A stretch of DNA of 64,000 bases from Gerris lacustris (taxonomy: Eukaryota; Arthropoda; Insecta; Hemiptera; Gerridae). Position 1 is the first letter of the stretch. Every line of letters starts with the position of its first letter. The stretch covers positions 37,108,345 to 37,172,344 of the forward strand of contig OX578286.1 of NCBI GenBank assembly GCA_951217055.1, read 5' to 3'. The translations under genes were made by a program, and so were the position numbers. A model generated the notes under the pieces. That model had not been told where the DNA came from and ran no database searches. It saw only the letters and a list, made by a program, of their open reading frames with translations. This document shows, one piece after another, positions 31,677-43,640 of the stretch.

Positions 31677-32386
31677 TAGGGTCCGTAGGCAAAACCAAGG
31701 ACCCTTATATTTTCCTGCGTGTGTCTGTCCGTCCGTCCTCTCGCGTGCTCTCACAGCTACACCTTTCGTCCGATCACTTTGAAATTTGGCATGTATGTGT
31801 CTTGTACCTACCCACATATTTTAAAAATATAGCGACCTAAAAAAATATTTTTCAAAAAAATTAGGGTAAAAAAACTTAAAGGTTAAATTTTTTTTCGACA
31901 CCGTGAGGGGTATCATATGAAAAGGGTACGTCGAGCTGATTACAAAGATGTATAATTCTTTGGATATAACTTTGATAGGGCGAGCGTAGGCAAGTTTGAA
32001 GTGGGTGTGAAAAGTGCCCCCCCCCCCTCTATCTCGCTTATGTGAAGTGCAAAAAATCTGAAAAAATTCCTGAACATTCCTCGACCAAAAGTAAAGATAC
32101 ATACCACTTTTTTGAAAATTTCGAAAAAAATATTATTTTATTTTATATTGACCAAATACGTTTTATTATAATTATGGTCTTTTCGATGTATTTATATGGT
32201 TGTAGTCCTGTTCAGTGTGTGATACTTTATCAGAGTGTGTTTTGAGAATATCAGACCCTTAGAATAGTTGAAAGTAAGCTTTTTAGCATTTAAAAAAAAC
32301 ACTGTTTATACATTTTACAGTTAACACTATATAGTGTGGCCTACGGACCCTCGCTGTGTGCTGACTAGCACACACTTGACCTGTTT
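31677..32386 (-). mobile_element. Family C element, copy 2
   Basis: Starts AGGGTCCGTAGGCAAAACCA, has GTGTCTGTCCGTCCGTCCTC and 'TTGAAATTTGGCATGTATGT', and ends 'GGCCTACGGACCCTCGCTGT' with the TGTGTGCTGACTAGCACACA palindrome. Reverse orientation relative to copies 1 and 3. Confidence 0.65.
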
Positions 32387-32445
32387 ATTAGGAGCTACCA
32401 AAGGCGTTAACCATAACTGTATTCGGATGCTGTTGAATCCAAAAT

Positions 32446-33590
32446 GATTATGTTAAGGAATAGGAGTCTTTCATCATATCATCGAAACTATGAACTTACT
32501 AAGACACTCATTACATGAGTCATAACATAGATATGCTTCGACCTCATCATCCTGTTACCTCCTCCTCCCCCACCCCTTTAATATTTGACCAAGGTGTCTC
32601 CACAAATGGTTATGTTAAGGAATAGGAGTCTTTCATCATATCAGCGAATCTATGAACTTACTAAGACACTCATTACATGAGTCATAACATAGATATGGTT
32701 CTCGACCTCATCATCCTGTTACCTCCTCCTCCCCCACTCCTCTAATATTTGACCAAGGTGTCTCCAAAAAGGTTATGTTAAGGAATAGGAGTCTTTCATC
32801 ATATCAGCGAATCTAAATCTATGAACTTACTAAGACACTCATTACATGAGTCATAACATAGATATGGTTCTCGACCTCATCATCCTGTTACCTCCTCCTC
32901 CCCCACCCCTTTAATATTTGACCAAGGTGTCTCCACAAATGGTTATGTTAAGGAATAGGAGTCTTTCATCATATCAGCGAATCTATGAACTTACTAAGAC
33001 ACTCATTACATGAGTCATAACATAGATATGGTTCTCGACCTCATCATCCTGTTACCTCCCCCACCCCCACTACTTTAATGTTTGACCAAGGTGTCTCCAA
33101 AAAGGTTATGTTAAGGAATAGGAGTCTTTCATCATATCATCGAATCTATGAACTTACTAAGACACTCATTACATGAGTCATAACATAGATATGGTTCTCG
33201 ACCTCATCATCCTGTTACTTCCCCACCCCCACTACTTTAATGTTTGACCAAGGTGTCTCCAAAAAGGTTATGTTAAGGAATAGGAGTCTTTCATCATATC
33301 AGCGAATCTATGAACTTACTAAGACACTCATTACATGAGTCATAACATAGATATGGTTCTCGACCTCATCATCCTGTTACCTCCCCCACCCCCACTACTT
33401 TAATGTTTGACCAAGGTGTCTCCAAAAAGGTTATGTTAAGGAATAGGAGTCTTTCATCATATCATCGAATCTATGAACTTACTAAGACACTCATTACATG
33501 AGTCATAACATAGATATGCTTCGACCTCATCGTCCTGTTACCTCCCCCACCCCCACTCCTCTAATATTTGACCAAGGTGTCGTGTCCTCG
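32446..33590. repeat. Tandem array, ~163-bp unit
   Basis: Seven highly similar copies (starts near 32446, 32608, 32771, 32941, 33104, 33266 and 33429). The unit has TTATGTTAAGGAATAGGAGT, ACACTCATTACATGAGTCAT and a C-rich 'CCTCCTCCCCCACC' stretch. The third copy carries a few extra bases. GGAATAGGAGTCTTTCATCA matches the satellite at 41400 in reverse. Confidence 0.92.
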
Positions 33591-33851
<261 letters not shown>

Positions 33852-34030
33852 AGGAATCGTATAAGTACCGGATGTGTAACACGGGCCGTAACCGGTACAT
33901 GTTTGTATAATATATATATGATATGATGAGTTACTTACCGTCCTCAGATCTTCAGATCCTGTTAGATTCTCAAATCAAGCAAGTATTGACGGTAAACGGT
34001 AAGTATATCATTTTTAAGTTTTTGGTAGTA

Positions 34031-34100
34031 TGCATACTACGGAAAGTTTAAATTTTAATTTAAATCCAATTATAATTATTATTAACAACAGGTGATAGAT
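34031..34100 (-). mobile_element. SINE 3' tail fragment, inverted
   Basis: TTTAAATTTTAATTTAAATC and TAATTATTATTAACAAC match the tail of the SINE at 34247-34376 in reverse. Only the tail is present. Confidence 0.55.
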
Positions 34101-34246
34101 TTGTACAGGTACCAATTGGGTGCTTTATAATTACAAGCGATAATTCTTAGTTTAGATCTATTGTCGTAAATGTAGACTCCTAGACTTGTGGAAAATTGAA
34201 AGCTTAATTCGGGACTAGGTATCGTTATTGACAGAGGAAGTTATTC

Positions 34247-34376
34247 TTCAGTGTAGCTTAGTGGGCAAGAGCACTATACTGAAAATATAGAGGCCCGTGG
34301 TTCGAGTCCCGGCGCTAAAATCTATTTTTCTCTGTCTATCTCCTGTTGTTAATAATAATTATAATTTGATTTAAGG
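34247..34376 (+). mobile_element. SINE with a tRNA-Phe(GAA)-like head
   Basis: The head (34247-34320) folds like a tRNA: acceptor pair TTCAGTG/CGCTAAA (6 of 7), D arm GCTT/GAGC, anticodon arm CTATA/TATAG with loop CTGAAAA (anticodon GAA), and T loop TTCGAGT. The T stem has two mismatches. The A box TAGCTTAGTGGG and B box GGTTCGAGTCC form a Pol III promoter. A body and AT-rich tail shared with 6643-6776 follow, so this is a retroposon family rather than a functional tRNA-Phe gene. Confidence 0.7.
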
Positions 34377-34447
34377 TAAGTATATCTTCATATAATATCT
34401 TACTAACTTGCGGTAATAATCCTCAATTTGACTTCAATATGTACTGC

Positions 34448-34665
34448 TATATGTCGAACCGACTTACGTATTAAGACAAAGGGATATTTAGTCAAAAGTA
34501 TTTTGGGACATAGGAATATTTCACTTCTGTAAATAAATAGTGATAATTTCTCTCTGATTAACTATTAAGAAAGACAAAGGGATATTGCTACATTTATGTG
34601 CAGAAATGTGATGTTCCTTTGTCCCAGTGTACTTTGGACTAAATATCCCTTTGTCTTAACTGAAA
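34448..34665. repeat. Diverged MITE family G core, inverted pair
   Basis: 'AAGACAAAGGGATATTTAGTC' at 34472 is mirrored by 'GGACTAAATATCCCTTTGTC' near 34640. Both come from the family G interior. The TTTAGATTGTTAC ends are absent. Confidence 0.5.
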
Positions 34666-34689
34666 ATTAGACTTGGGGATATTATTTTA

Positions 34690-35045
34690 CAATAGAGTCT
34701 CGCTAATTCGGATTTGATGGATCAGGGCACTGTTTGGATTACCGAAAGTCCGGATTAAAAGGAATCAATTTTAAAATGTCTGTAAAACTAGATTTAACTG
34801 GTTAAAATGATTAAAATCAATGTCTATTTTATCATAAAAGTGACTGTTTTGTCTCAACGTAGTCCCAGTACAACCTGCAAACCTACAACCTTGCATACCT
34901 ACAAATTGATTTAGGATAGAAACTTTCCATCTTAGTGATAAAAATTTAAAGTTTATTGATTATACATTATTAGAAAATTATTGAGATCCGTCTGGATTAA
35001 ACGGATGTCCGGACTAGCGGGGTCTGGATTAGCGAGACATTACTG
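34690..35045. mobile_element. Tc1/pogo-like MITE (family E)
   Basis: CAATAGAGTCTCGCTAATTC (left) pairs with GGATTAGCGAGACATTACTG (right). Internal TCCGGATTA/GTCCGGACTAG motifs match the element at 12287. It is 356 bp with no coding capacity. A TA lies left of the element but is not evident on the right. Confidence 0.75.
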
Positions 35046-35060
35046 CATCTACAGGGCTCC

Positions 35061-35097
35061 TAGTATATACGCTCCTGTAACAGGAGAGTATATACTA
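35061..35097. repeat. Hairpin, 17 of 18 paired
   Basis: TAGTATATACGCTCCTGT is followed almost at once by ACAGGAGAGTATATACTA. Similar ACAGGAGAGTATATA recurs at about 35135. Confidence 0.75.
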
Positions 35098-35162
35098 CAG
35101 AAGAGTATTACACACTACACATACTCGTGCACATACAGGAGAGTATATATTCCTTAGTCTAA

Positions 35163-35340
35163 AGGCGGAAACACACTACTATCACGTCACGTGATGTCAC
35201 GTGACGTGATAGTAATGTACCTGCAATGTATACAAACCTTACTAAATCAACACCGCACACTTTTTTCACGTGATATCACGTCACATGATGTCACGTGATG
35301 TCACGACATGATGTGACGTGATGGTAGTGTGTTTCCGCCT
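35163..35340. mobile_element. PIF/Harbinger-like MITE with TAA target duplication
   Basis: 178 bp with inverted ends AGGCGGAAACACACTACTAT / ATGGTAGTGTGTTTCCGCCT, flanked by TAA on both sides (35160-35162 and 35341-35343). A 3-bp TWA duplication is the Harbinger hallmark. The arms are packed with CACGTGA/TCACGTCA motifs. Non-coding. Confidence 0.82.
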
Positions 35341-35920
35341 TAATTTTCATATTCACCCAGCACCCGCAGGCCTTTTTGCATTAGAGGGGTACCAAACTAA
35401 AAGAGTACTTCATATTTTAAATAGTACTCTACTAGTACTCTTGTCTAATCTTTTAAGTTTTATTCTTTTGTGTATTAATTGATTCATATATACTTTACTT
35501 TATTAGATCGAAATCTTCCTTTTCATTTCGTTTTAAGCCATTTTGAATTGAAAACTTTATTCAAAACAAATCTAACTTTGAAGTAAAGCATTGTTATCAA
35601 GTTGAACATTGTTTGAAAAACTTTCAAAGCGAAATTAAAGTTTGAAATTGAACATCAGCACGATACTTAAACATAAAAATTAAATCTACACCCGGATCCA
35701 TAATTCGATTTCTTTACTCTAAAAGTGTTTTAAACATGAAATTACCTTTATAAAACTAAAGCAAAGTTTTTGATTTAAACCGTATTTTCTTTTCTTTTTG
35801 TCCTTTCTCATTTTTAGAGTACACGTGCCGAGTTTCTAGTTTCAAAAAGCGGATCGATGAAAGAAAACGGAAAGGTCAACATGACTTACCAGAGAGAATA
35901 GTTGAAAGAAATGTAGGGCA
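35341..35920. other. Nothing recognised
   Basis: AT-rich, no open frame or repeat match. Confidence 0.4.
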
Positions 35921-35921
35921 C

Positions 35922-36150
35922 TTCATTAGATTGTTACTCCCCTTATAAAACAACTGAGGGGAGTAACAATCTAAAGAGGGTGTACAGAATGTTCTTCTTT
36001 AAACTGTTACTCCCCTAATAAAAACAAAGAGTGATATTTCTTTATCCCAAAATACATTGGACTAAACATTCCCTTGTCTTTTTAGTTATTTAGTCAGTCA
36101 TTTATATTCCAAAAAAACATAGGGGAGTAACAATCTAAAGAAGTACCGAG
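35922..36150 (-). mobile_element. MITE family G copy
   Basis: GGCACTTCATTAGATTGTTA at the left end and ACAATCTAAAGAAGTACC at the right; the core is reversed. Confidence 0.65.
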
Positions 36151-36284
36151 TTGTAAAATATAATGTTCATGTTTTATCACAGATCATAAAACAATTTTGG
36201 AGTATATTTCCTCTCCTCATTACAATACCATTATCATTACTTGTTAAAAATGGTTCAAGTTGTTCTTACTTAGAGTACTAGAAG

Positions 36285-37745
36285 AAATTAGAGTGAGTAA
36301 TCTAAATGTTCTAATTTATATTTCTAGAAGGAGTTAGAGTAAGTAAACTATTCTTTAACTTATATTACTAGAAGGAGTTAGAGTGTGTAAGCAATATATT
36401 ATATTATATGTCTAATTTATATTACTAGAAGGAGTTAGTGAGTGTAAGCAAAATATTATATTATATATCTAATTTATATTACTAGAAGGAATTAGTGAGT
36501 GTAAGCAATATATTCTAATTTATATTACTAGAAGGAGTTAGAGTGTGTAAGCAATATATTATATTATATGTCTAATTTATATTACTAGAAGGAGTTAGTG
36601 AGTGTAAGCAAAATATTATATTATATATCTAATTTATATTACTAGAAGGAGTTAGTGAGTGTAAGCAATATATTCTAATTTATATTACTAGAAGGAGTTA
36701 GAGTGTGTAAGAAATATATTCTAATTTATATTACTAGAAGAAATTAGAGTGAGTAAGCAATATATTCAAATTTATATTACTAGAAGGAGTTAGAGTAAGA
36801 AAACTATTCTTTAACTTATATTACTAGAAGGAGTTAGAGTGTGTAAGCAATATATTCTAATTTATAGTACTAGAAGGAGTTAGTGTAAGCAATATAAGGA
36901 GTTAAAGTGTGTAAGCAATATATTCTAATTTATAGTACTAGAAGGAGTTAGAGTGTGTAAGCAATATAAGGAGTTAAAGTGTGTAAGCAATATATTCTAA
37001 TTTATAGTACTAGAAGGAGTTAGAGTGTGTAAGCAATATATTATAATTTATATTACTAGACGGAGTTAGAGTGTGTAAGCAATATATTCTAATTTATATT
37101 ACTAGAAGGAGTTAGATTAAGTAAACTATTCTTTATCTTATATTACTAGAAGGAGTTAAAGTGTGTAAGCAATATATTCTAATTTATATTACTAGAAGGA
37201 GTTAGATTAAGTAAACTATTCTTTATCTTATATTACTAGAAGGAGTTAAAGTGTGTAAGCAATATATTCTAATTTATAGTACTAGAAGGAGTTAGAGTGT
37301 GTAAGCAATATATTCTAATTTATATTACTAGAAGGAGTTAGATTAAGTAAACTATTCTTTATCTTATATTACTAGAAGGAGTTAAAGTGTGTAAGCAATA
37401 TATTCTAATTTATAGTACTAGAAGGAGTTAGAGTGTGTAAGCAATATATTCTAATTTATATTACTAGAAGGAGTTAGATTAAGTAAACTATTCTTTATCT
37501 TATATTACTAGAAGGAGTTAAAGTGTGTAAGCAATATATTCTAATTTATAGTACTAGAAGGAGTTAGAGTGTGTAAGCAATATATTCTAATTTATATTAC
37601 TAGAAGGAGTTAGATTAAGTAAACTATTCTTTATCTTATATTACTAGAAGGAGTTAAAGTGTGTAAGCAATATATTCTAATTTATATTATTAGAAGGAGT
37701 GAATGTGCTTAAGCTATATGAACTGATTTTTATTACTAGAAGAAG
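36285..37745. repeat. Tandem array, ~46-bp unit with higher-order blocks
   Basis: About 30 copies of a unit built on TTACTAGAAGGAGTTAGAGT and GTGTAAGCAATATATTCTAA. From about 37130 to 37690 three variants repeat together as a ~137-bp block, including the variant GATTAAGTAAACTATTCTTT. Earlier copies (36360-36660) form a different, longer block. Edges decay gradually. Confidence 0.9.
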
Positions 37746-38018
37746 TTAGAGTATAATATAAACTATTTTGTTATACTTTTTTAGAGTATAATATAAAATG
37801 TAAATATTGTTATTACTTGCATTACTCCTAGAAAGTTATTGTTCTTAATTTAGATTACTAGTAGCAGGATTATCTACACATTTTACTAAATTTTTTAGAG
37901 TATATTCTAAATGCTACTACTCTAAAAGTGAAAATAAATTTTCGGAGATTCCACTATTTAAGAATACTCTTACTTATATTAGAAGAAGATACATATATGT
38001 TACTTAAGAATTAAAGTA

Positions 38019-38019
<1 letters not shown>
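37746..38019. other. Decayed array edge
   Basis: Scattered TTACTAGAAG-like words only. Confidence 0.4.
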
Positions 38020-38021
<2 letters not shown>

Positions 38022-38116
<95 letters not shown>

Positions 38117-38128
38117 CATATATATATC
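38022..38128. repeat. (TA)n microsatellite
   Basis: About 85 bases of TA flanked by ATGTACATATA and its reverse complement. Confidence 0.95.
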
Positions 38129-38641
38129 CTAGAAATCCAGTGTATATTATAAACTTTGTACTAACAATATTACAATTGAGAATCCCAGTACATAAATTAT
38201 GTGCTACCTTATGTCCAAAACTCAATTTTAAAATATGACTCACTACAGCTCTAACATTAAAATAATGAGTCACATGGCATGCCGCAATTACTTTAGATTA
38301 CCCCCCACCGTTCTAAAATAATTATTATTTTATATTTCTTAACGACAGCTAACTGAAATAAAACAATATATTATTAAAAAATATAATTTTCATTTTCCTT
38401 TTTCCTAGTTATGTATTATTTTTCTCACGTTATTTTCAAAAATCTAGTCTAATTTTTGAATTCGTCAAAGTTAATAACTGTAATTTAACTGAAATAGATT
38501 ACTTTTTAAAATAAAATAACTTTTAAAAACTGGACATGTTTTTATAAATCTATTAGGATAAAACTATGAACAAATATAATCAACAATAGATTACTCAGCT
38601 TTGATTATAAAAATAAAAAATTTAAAAAAAAAACTAAAAAC
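38129..38641. other. Nothing recognised
   Basis: AT-rich, no feature defined. Confidence 0.4.
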
Positions 38642-40368
38642 AAACAACTGACTAGAGTGAGACAACTAACATAACATCCTCCTCATGAAGAATAAAACTA
38701 AGAATAACACTGTGTATAACAAGAAACAAGACTAGGTACAAAGTTAACTGACTAGAGTGAGACAACTAACATAACATCTTCCTAATGAAGATAAAAACTA
38801 AAAGAATAACACTGTGTATAACAAGCAACAAGACTAGGAACAAAGTTAACTGACTAGAGTTAGAACACTAACATAACATCCTCCTCATGAAGATAAAAAC
38901 TAAAAGAATAACACTGTGTGTAACAAGCAACAAGACTAGGAACAAAGTTAACAGACTAGAGTTAGACTACAAACATAACATCCTCCTCATGAAGATAAAA
39001 ACTAAAAGAATAACACTGTGTATAACAAGAAACAAGACTAGGAACAAAGTTAACTGACTAGTGTGAGACAACTAACATAACATCCTCCTCATGAAGATAA
39101 AAACTAAAAGAATAACACTGTGTATAACAAGAAACAAGACTAGGAACAAAATTAACTGAGTAGAGTGAGACAACTAACATAACATCCTCCTCATGAAGAT
39201 AAAAACTAAAAGAATAACACTGTGTATAACAAGAAACAAGACTAGGAACAAAATTAACTGAGTAGAGTGAGACAACTAACATAACATCCTCCTCATGAAG
39301 ATTAAAACTAAAAGAATAACACTGTGTATAACAAGAAACAAGACTAGGAACAAAGTTAACTGACTAGAGTGAGACAACTAACATAACATCCTCCTCATGA
39401 AGATAAAAACTAAAAGAATAACACTGTGTATAACAAGAAACAAGACTAGGAACAAAGTTAACTGACTAGAGTTAGACAACTAACATAACATACTCCTCAT
39501 GAAGATAAAAACTAAAAGAATAACACTGTGTATAACAAGAAACAAGACTAGGAACAAAGTTAACTGACTAGTGTGAGACAACTAACATAACATCCTCCTA
39601 ATGAAGATAAAAAATAAAAGAATAACACTGCGTATAACAAGAAACAAGACTAGGAACAAAGTTAACTGACTAGAGTTAGACAACTAACATAACATCCTCC
39701 TCATGAAGATTAAAACTAAAAGAATAACACTGTGTATAACAAGAAACTAGACTAGGAACAAAGTTAACTGACTAGTGTGAGACAACTAACATAACATCCT
39801 CCTAATGAAGATAAAAAATAAAAGAATAACACTGCGTATAACAAGAAACAAGACTAGGAACAAAGTTAACTGACTAGAGTTAGACAACTAACATAACATC
39901 CTCCTCATGAAGATTAAAACTAAAAGAATAACACTGTGTATAACAAGCAACAAGACTAGGAACAAAGTTAACTGACTAGTGTGAGACAACTAACATAACA
40001 TCCTCCTAATGAAGATTAAAACTAAAAGAATAACACTGTGTATAACAAGAAACTAGACTAGGAACAAAGTTAACTGACTAGTGTGAGACAACTAACATAA
40101 CATCCTCCTAATGAAGATTAAAACTAAAAGAATAACACTGTGTATAACAAGAAACTAGACTAGGAACAAAGTTAACTGACTAGAGTGAGACAACTAACAT
40201 AACATCCTCCTAATGAAGATAAAAAATAAAAGAATAACACTGCGTATAACAAGAAACAAGACTAGGAACAAAGTTAACTGACTAGAGTTAGACAACTAAC
40301 ATAACATCCTCCTCATGAAGATTAAAACTAAACGAATAACACTGTGTATAACAAGAAACAAGACTAAA
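38642..40368. repeat. Tandem array, 102-bp unit
   Basis: About 17 copies. The unit contains GACTAGAGTGAGACAACTAA, CATCCTCCTCATGAAGATAA and AATAACACTGTGTATAACAA. Variants (GTGTGAG/GTTAGAC; CTCATG/CTAATG; CACTGCG) recur in a pattern, suggesting later duplication of multi-unit blocks at 39540-40290. The minus strand is open over some copies only because 102 is divisible by three. Confidence 0.93.
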
Positions 40369-40372
40369 ATTC

Positions 40373-40609
40373 GGTACTTCTTTAGATTGTTACTCCCCTA
40401 TGTTATGTTAGAATATAAATGACTGACTACTAATCTATTATTAAAGCAAAGGGATGTTTAGTCCAATGTACTTTGGGACAAAGGAATATCACACTTTTGA
40501 TTTTATAAGGGAAGTAACAGCCTAAAGAAGAACATTCCGTACACCTCCTTTAAATTGTTACTACCCTCAGTTTTTTTTATAAGGAGAGTAACAATCTAAA
40601 GAAGTGCCA
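40373..40609 (+). mobile_element. MITE family G, complete reference copy
   Basis: About 237 bp: GGTACTTCTTTAGATTGTTA at the left, CAATCTAAAGAAGTGCC at the right. It inserts or abuts exactly at the end of the 102-bp array (last array word ACAAGACTA). Confidence 0.7.
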
Positions 40610-41395
40610 AAAAATTCTACTTTGGGGTTATAAACTAATTGGTAAAATGTTGCTATGTTAACCTCTTATATCCTTTTTGGACTAATAATATATAAGTTTT
40701 TGCACTTTTTTTCCACGGTCGACCTGTTGTATTGACGTCATTGGATAAACTCCAGGTTTCTGTTCAAGCGTTTTTTTTTTTTTTTGTTTTTTTTTCTATA
40801 CCGCTAAACTACAAAATAAATTTTTCGTTTTTTGTTGGATCCTTCGCTCCTTGTAAGTTATTTTCTTCTTTAAATATTTTTATAAAAAGAGCCAATAACC
40901 TTTTTAATTGATTTAAAGTTGAGTTTTAATGCGTGTTTATGTGTGTGTTTGTAAACGAGTCTGTCCTTCATCTTTGTTCGAATTATTTTTGTTTCCTGAT
41001 ATTTTCATTTTGGCAATTTATTCCCTCTTTTTTTCTTAGATATTTATCTTGTCTAAGTCTTTATGCTTTATTTATTTATTTGTTTTTTTTAATATCAATT
41101 ATCACTTTATGCAAACTGCCATTTTAAGTTTTGTAGATTCCTTTATATAATAACGTAACATTGCAAGTAAGTATGTAATTACATTTTATTGAACCTAACA
41201 AATGTTAATAAATATAATTTTTGTAAATGAACTTCTAACTATTACATCGTTTTATTTTATTATTTGAGCAATTGCGCCCGTAAGAAGTAAATTTATTTCC
41301 TAAATTATTTGGTTAAAAAAAGGTATAACTTAGTAAATGTTTTATTCCTCTAGGTTATTATCTTCTTGAAGCGAAATCTGCCTTAAAAGAGTAAG
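40610..41395. other. No recognised feature
   Basis: Pyrimidine-rich near 40770-41100. The 64-codon frame at 40933 has only a hydrophobic, T-driven composition and no family match, so I do not call it a gene. Confidence 0.4.
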
Positions 41396-41399
41396 TTCA

Positions 41400-43640
41400 A
41401 AGATTCATTAGCTGATATGATATGATGATATGATAAGAGACTCCTATTCCAGCAAGTAACCAGTTTGGATTTTAACAGCATTCGAATAGAATTATTGATG
41501 ACGGCTTTGGTCGCTCTGATGGATGATTGGTGATGAAAATCAATACAATTATTAAAGAGGATAACTTCATTTCATGGCTGATGAGGTAAATGATGAATAG
41601 AAGATTAAAAATTAAATCAAGCAAACAAAATTAGATTGGTTCAATTAGTTTACTCATATTTAGTGAGTTTAAACTACAAGTTCTTACATTAATAGCTATG
41701 GAACAGAGAATCCTGTTCCAAAAAATCGCATTGGATTAAAGTGGTGGATGAAGTATTTACTGGCTGCAAATTTGTAACTGATGATATATATGATGAATGG
41801 GAGCTTTAGAAGTGAAATAAGTACAATACTACAGGCACTATGTACTTTGGATCACAGACTACGCTCATAATCAGTGTGTATAAATGGGAAGTTCTTAATT
41901 GATTGATAGCTATAGCTATAATAGTAGATAGATTCCTGTTCCAATACATAGCTTGCCTGGAATCAATAGCAGCCGATTGGAGAGATGAATAAGGTATTTG
42001 AGGAAATGGAATATGAGTATAATTCTCGGGGAGGATAATTCCATCGTTTAAACACTATAATTATTAAAACTAATTATGATGTAATTGCAAATTAATGTTA
42101 TCAGTATGTTAGAAGAGTAAGTTTGATAGTTAATGCTGAGCTGATTAGCTGAAAAAACGAATTAGATTTTTAGTGGCTCCACCAGTAAATGGCTGAAGAA
42201 ATTTTGGAAGTCAATTATATTGTGAACTATATAGAACAGCATTGAGGGAGGGGGGATTGTTCACGTAATGTAGTCACATTATAAGAATAGAAACATTGAT
42301 GATGAGGTAGAATGTAAAATCACATGACTACTCTGACTTACGTAAAAAAATATGTTTCGGAGAGAAAGTTCATAGAATGATATATTCACAGAGCTGAGAG
42401 ATTCCTCTTCCAAAACGCACCTTGGGTTTAGCTTAGCAGCATTCAATTCAAACCATGGATGAGAAATTTGATGGCTCTGGTCGATAAGAGATGATGAGAT
42501 GAATGGGAGTTTAGGAAGGATGTTGATGAAACAATACTAAAGAGGAATTCAAACAGCTGATAAGATAGATTTTAAAGTAATAATTGTTACAACTTTGATT
42601 GGAAGAAATCAGTTTGTTCGAATTGGAGTTATTATAACATTAAAAGGTAAATATAGACCAGACAATCCTGTTCTAAATCATATACAGGGTGACTGGCGTT
42701 ATATGTGAAAAAATTAAGTAGGTTGTTCTACGTCTCAGGGGCTACAAAAAACACTATATTAACCATGGGTTAAATATTAACCGTTCTCCCATAAGTTCAA
42801 ATTTTATGGTTTTTTTTTAGATCGCATGCCTTTGCTCATAAAAGCACTAATTGCTCCAAAAGTATAAAAGCTACAACAAAATTTTTGGTTTCGTTGTAAA
42901 GCTGACAAAATGTCCTGCAAGAAAAGTGTACTTTTTATTTCCATCCCCTTAAATTACATGACAAAAAATGTATACAAATGTTATTTTTAAGAAAAAATAA
43001 AAAAAAAAATTTTCTTTGAGGTTCCATAACTTAGAATAGAACCGAGATTGAACTGTTGGACTTCAGGAAAAACTGCCTTATTTCCTAAATTTTCGATCAA
43101 TATTAATATTAATACCTATTCATAGGGCGGAATTTTTAGTAAACTTAGGCATCACTTAGCAACAACAAAGGCATGCGATCTTAAAAAAAACATAAAATTT
43201 GAACTTATGGGAGAATGGTTAATATTTGACCCATGGTTTATATAGTGTTTTTTGTAGCCCCTGAGGCGTAGAACAACGTACTTCATTTTTTCACATATAA
43301 CGCCAGTCACCCTGTATAGATTAGATTGATCAGTTATATTGCAACACCTATTCCATTCAATTCAAACTACGGATGAAAAATTTGATGGCACTGGTTGATG
43401 ACAGATGATGTGATGAATGGGAGCTTAAGAAAGGTGTTAATGACTCAAAACTAGAGCACAATACTAAAGAGGAATTCAAACAGCTGATAAGATAAATTGT
43501 CAAGTAATAACTTTGATTGGAAGAAATCAGTTTGTTCGATTTAGAAGTTTTAACATTAAAAGTTAAATATAGACCAGATAATCCTGTTCTAAATAATACA
43601 TAGATTAAATTCACTAGTTTTATTGCATCTCTTATAAAGT
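41400..43640. repeat. Degenerate long-unit satellite
   Basis: Phrases such as GAATCCTGTTCC, 'CAGCATTCGAAT', 'GATGGCTCTGGT' and ATGATGAATGGGAG recur near 41440, 41705, 41930, 42395, 42655 and 43560, with spacing about 230-270 bases. The last two units (42455-42680 and 43370-43600) are close to each other. Interrupted by the element at 42685-43314. Confidence 0.65.
42685..43314. mobile_element. Long-TIR DNA element, TATA-flanked
   Basis: 630 bp with ~150-base inverted arms. Both ends start CAGGGTGACTGGCGTTATAT and continue through ACACTATAT, CCATGGGT and 'TAAGTTCAAATTTTATG'. Flanked by TATA on both sides (42681-42684 and 43315-43318), inserted in a satellite unit whose uninterrupted relative is at 43560-43610. 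No transposase; superfamily not assigned. Confidence 0.8.

Noticed and set aside
34247..34320. Functional tRNA-Phe gene
   Set aside because: The T stem has two mismatches and the sequence continues into a body and tail shared with another copy, which identifies a SINE.
40933..41127. 64-codon hydrophobic frame as a membrane protein
   Set aside because: T-rich sequence on this strand gives Phe/Leu/Ile runs automatically. No family pattern.
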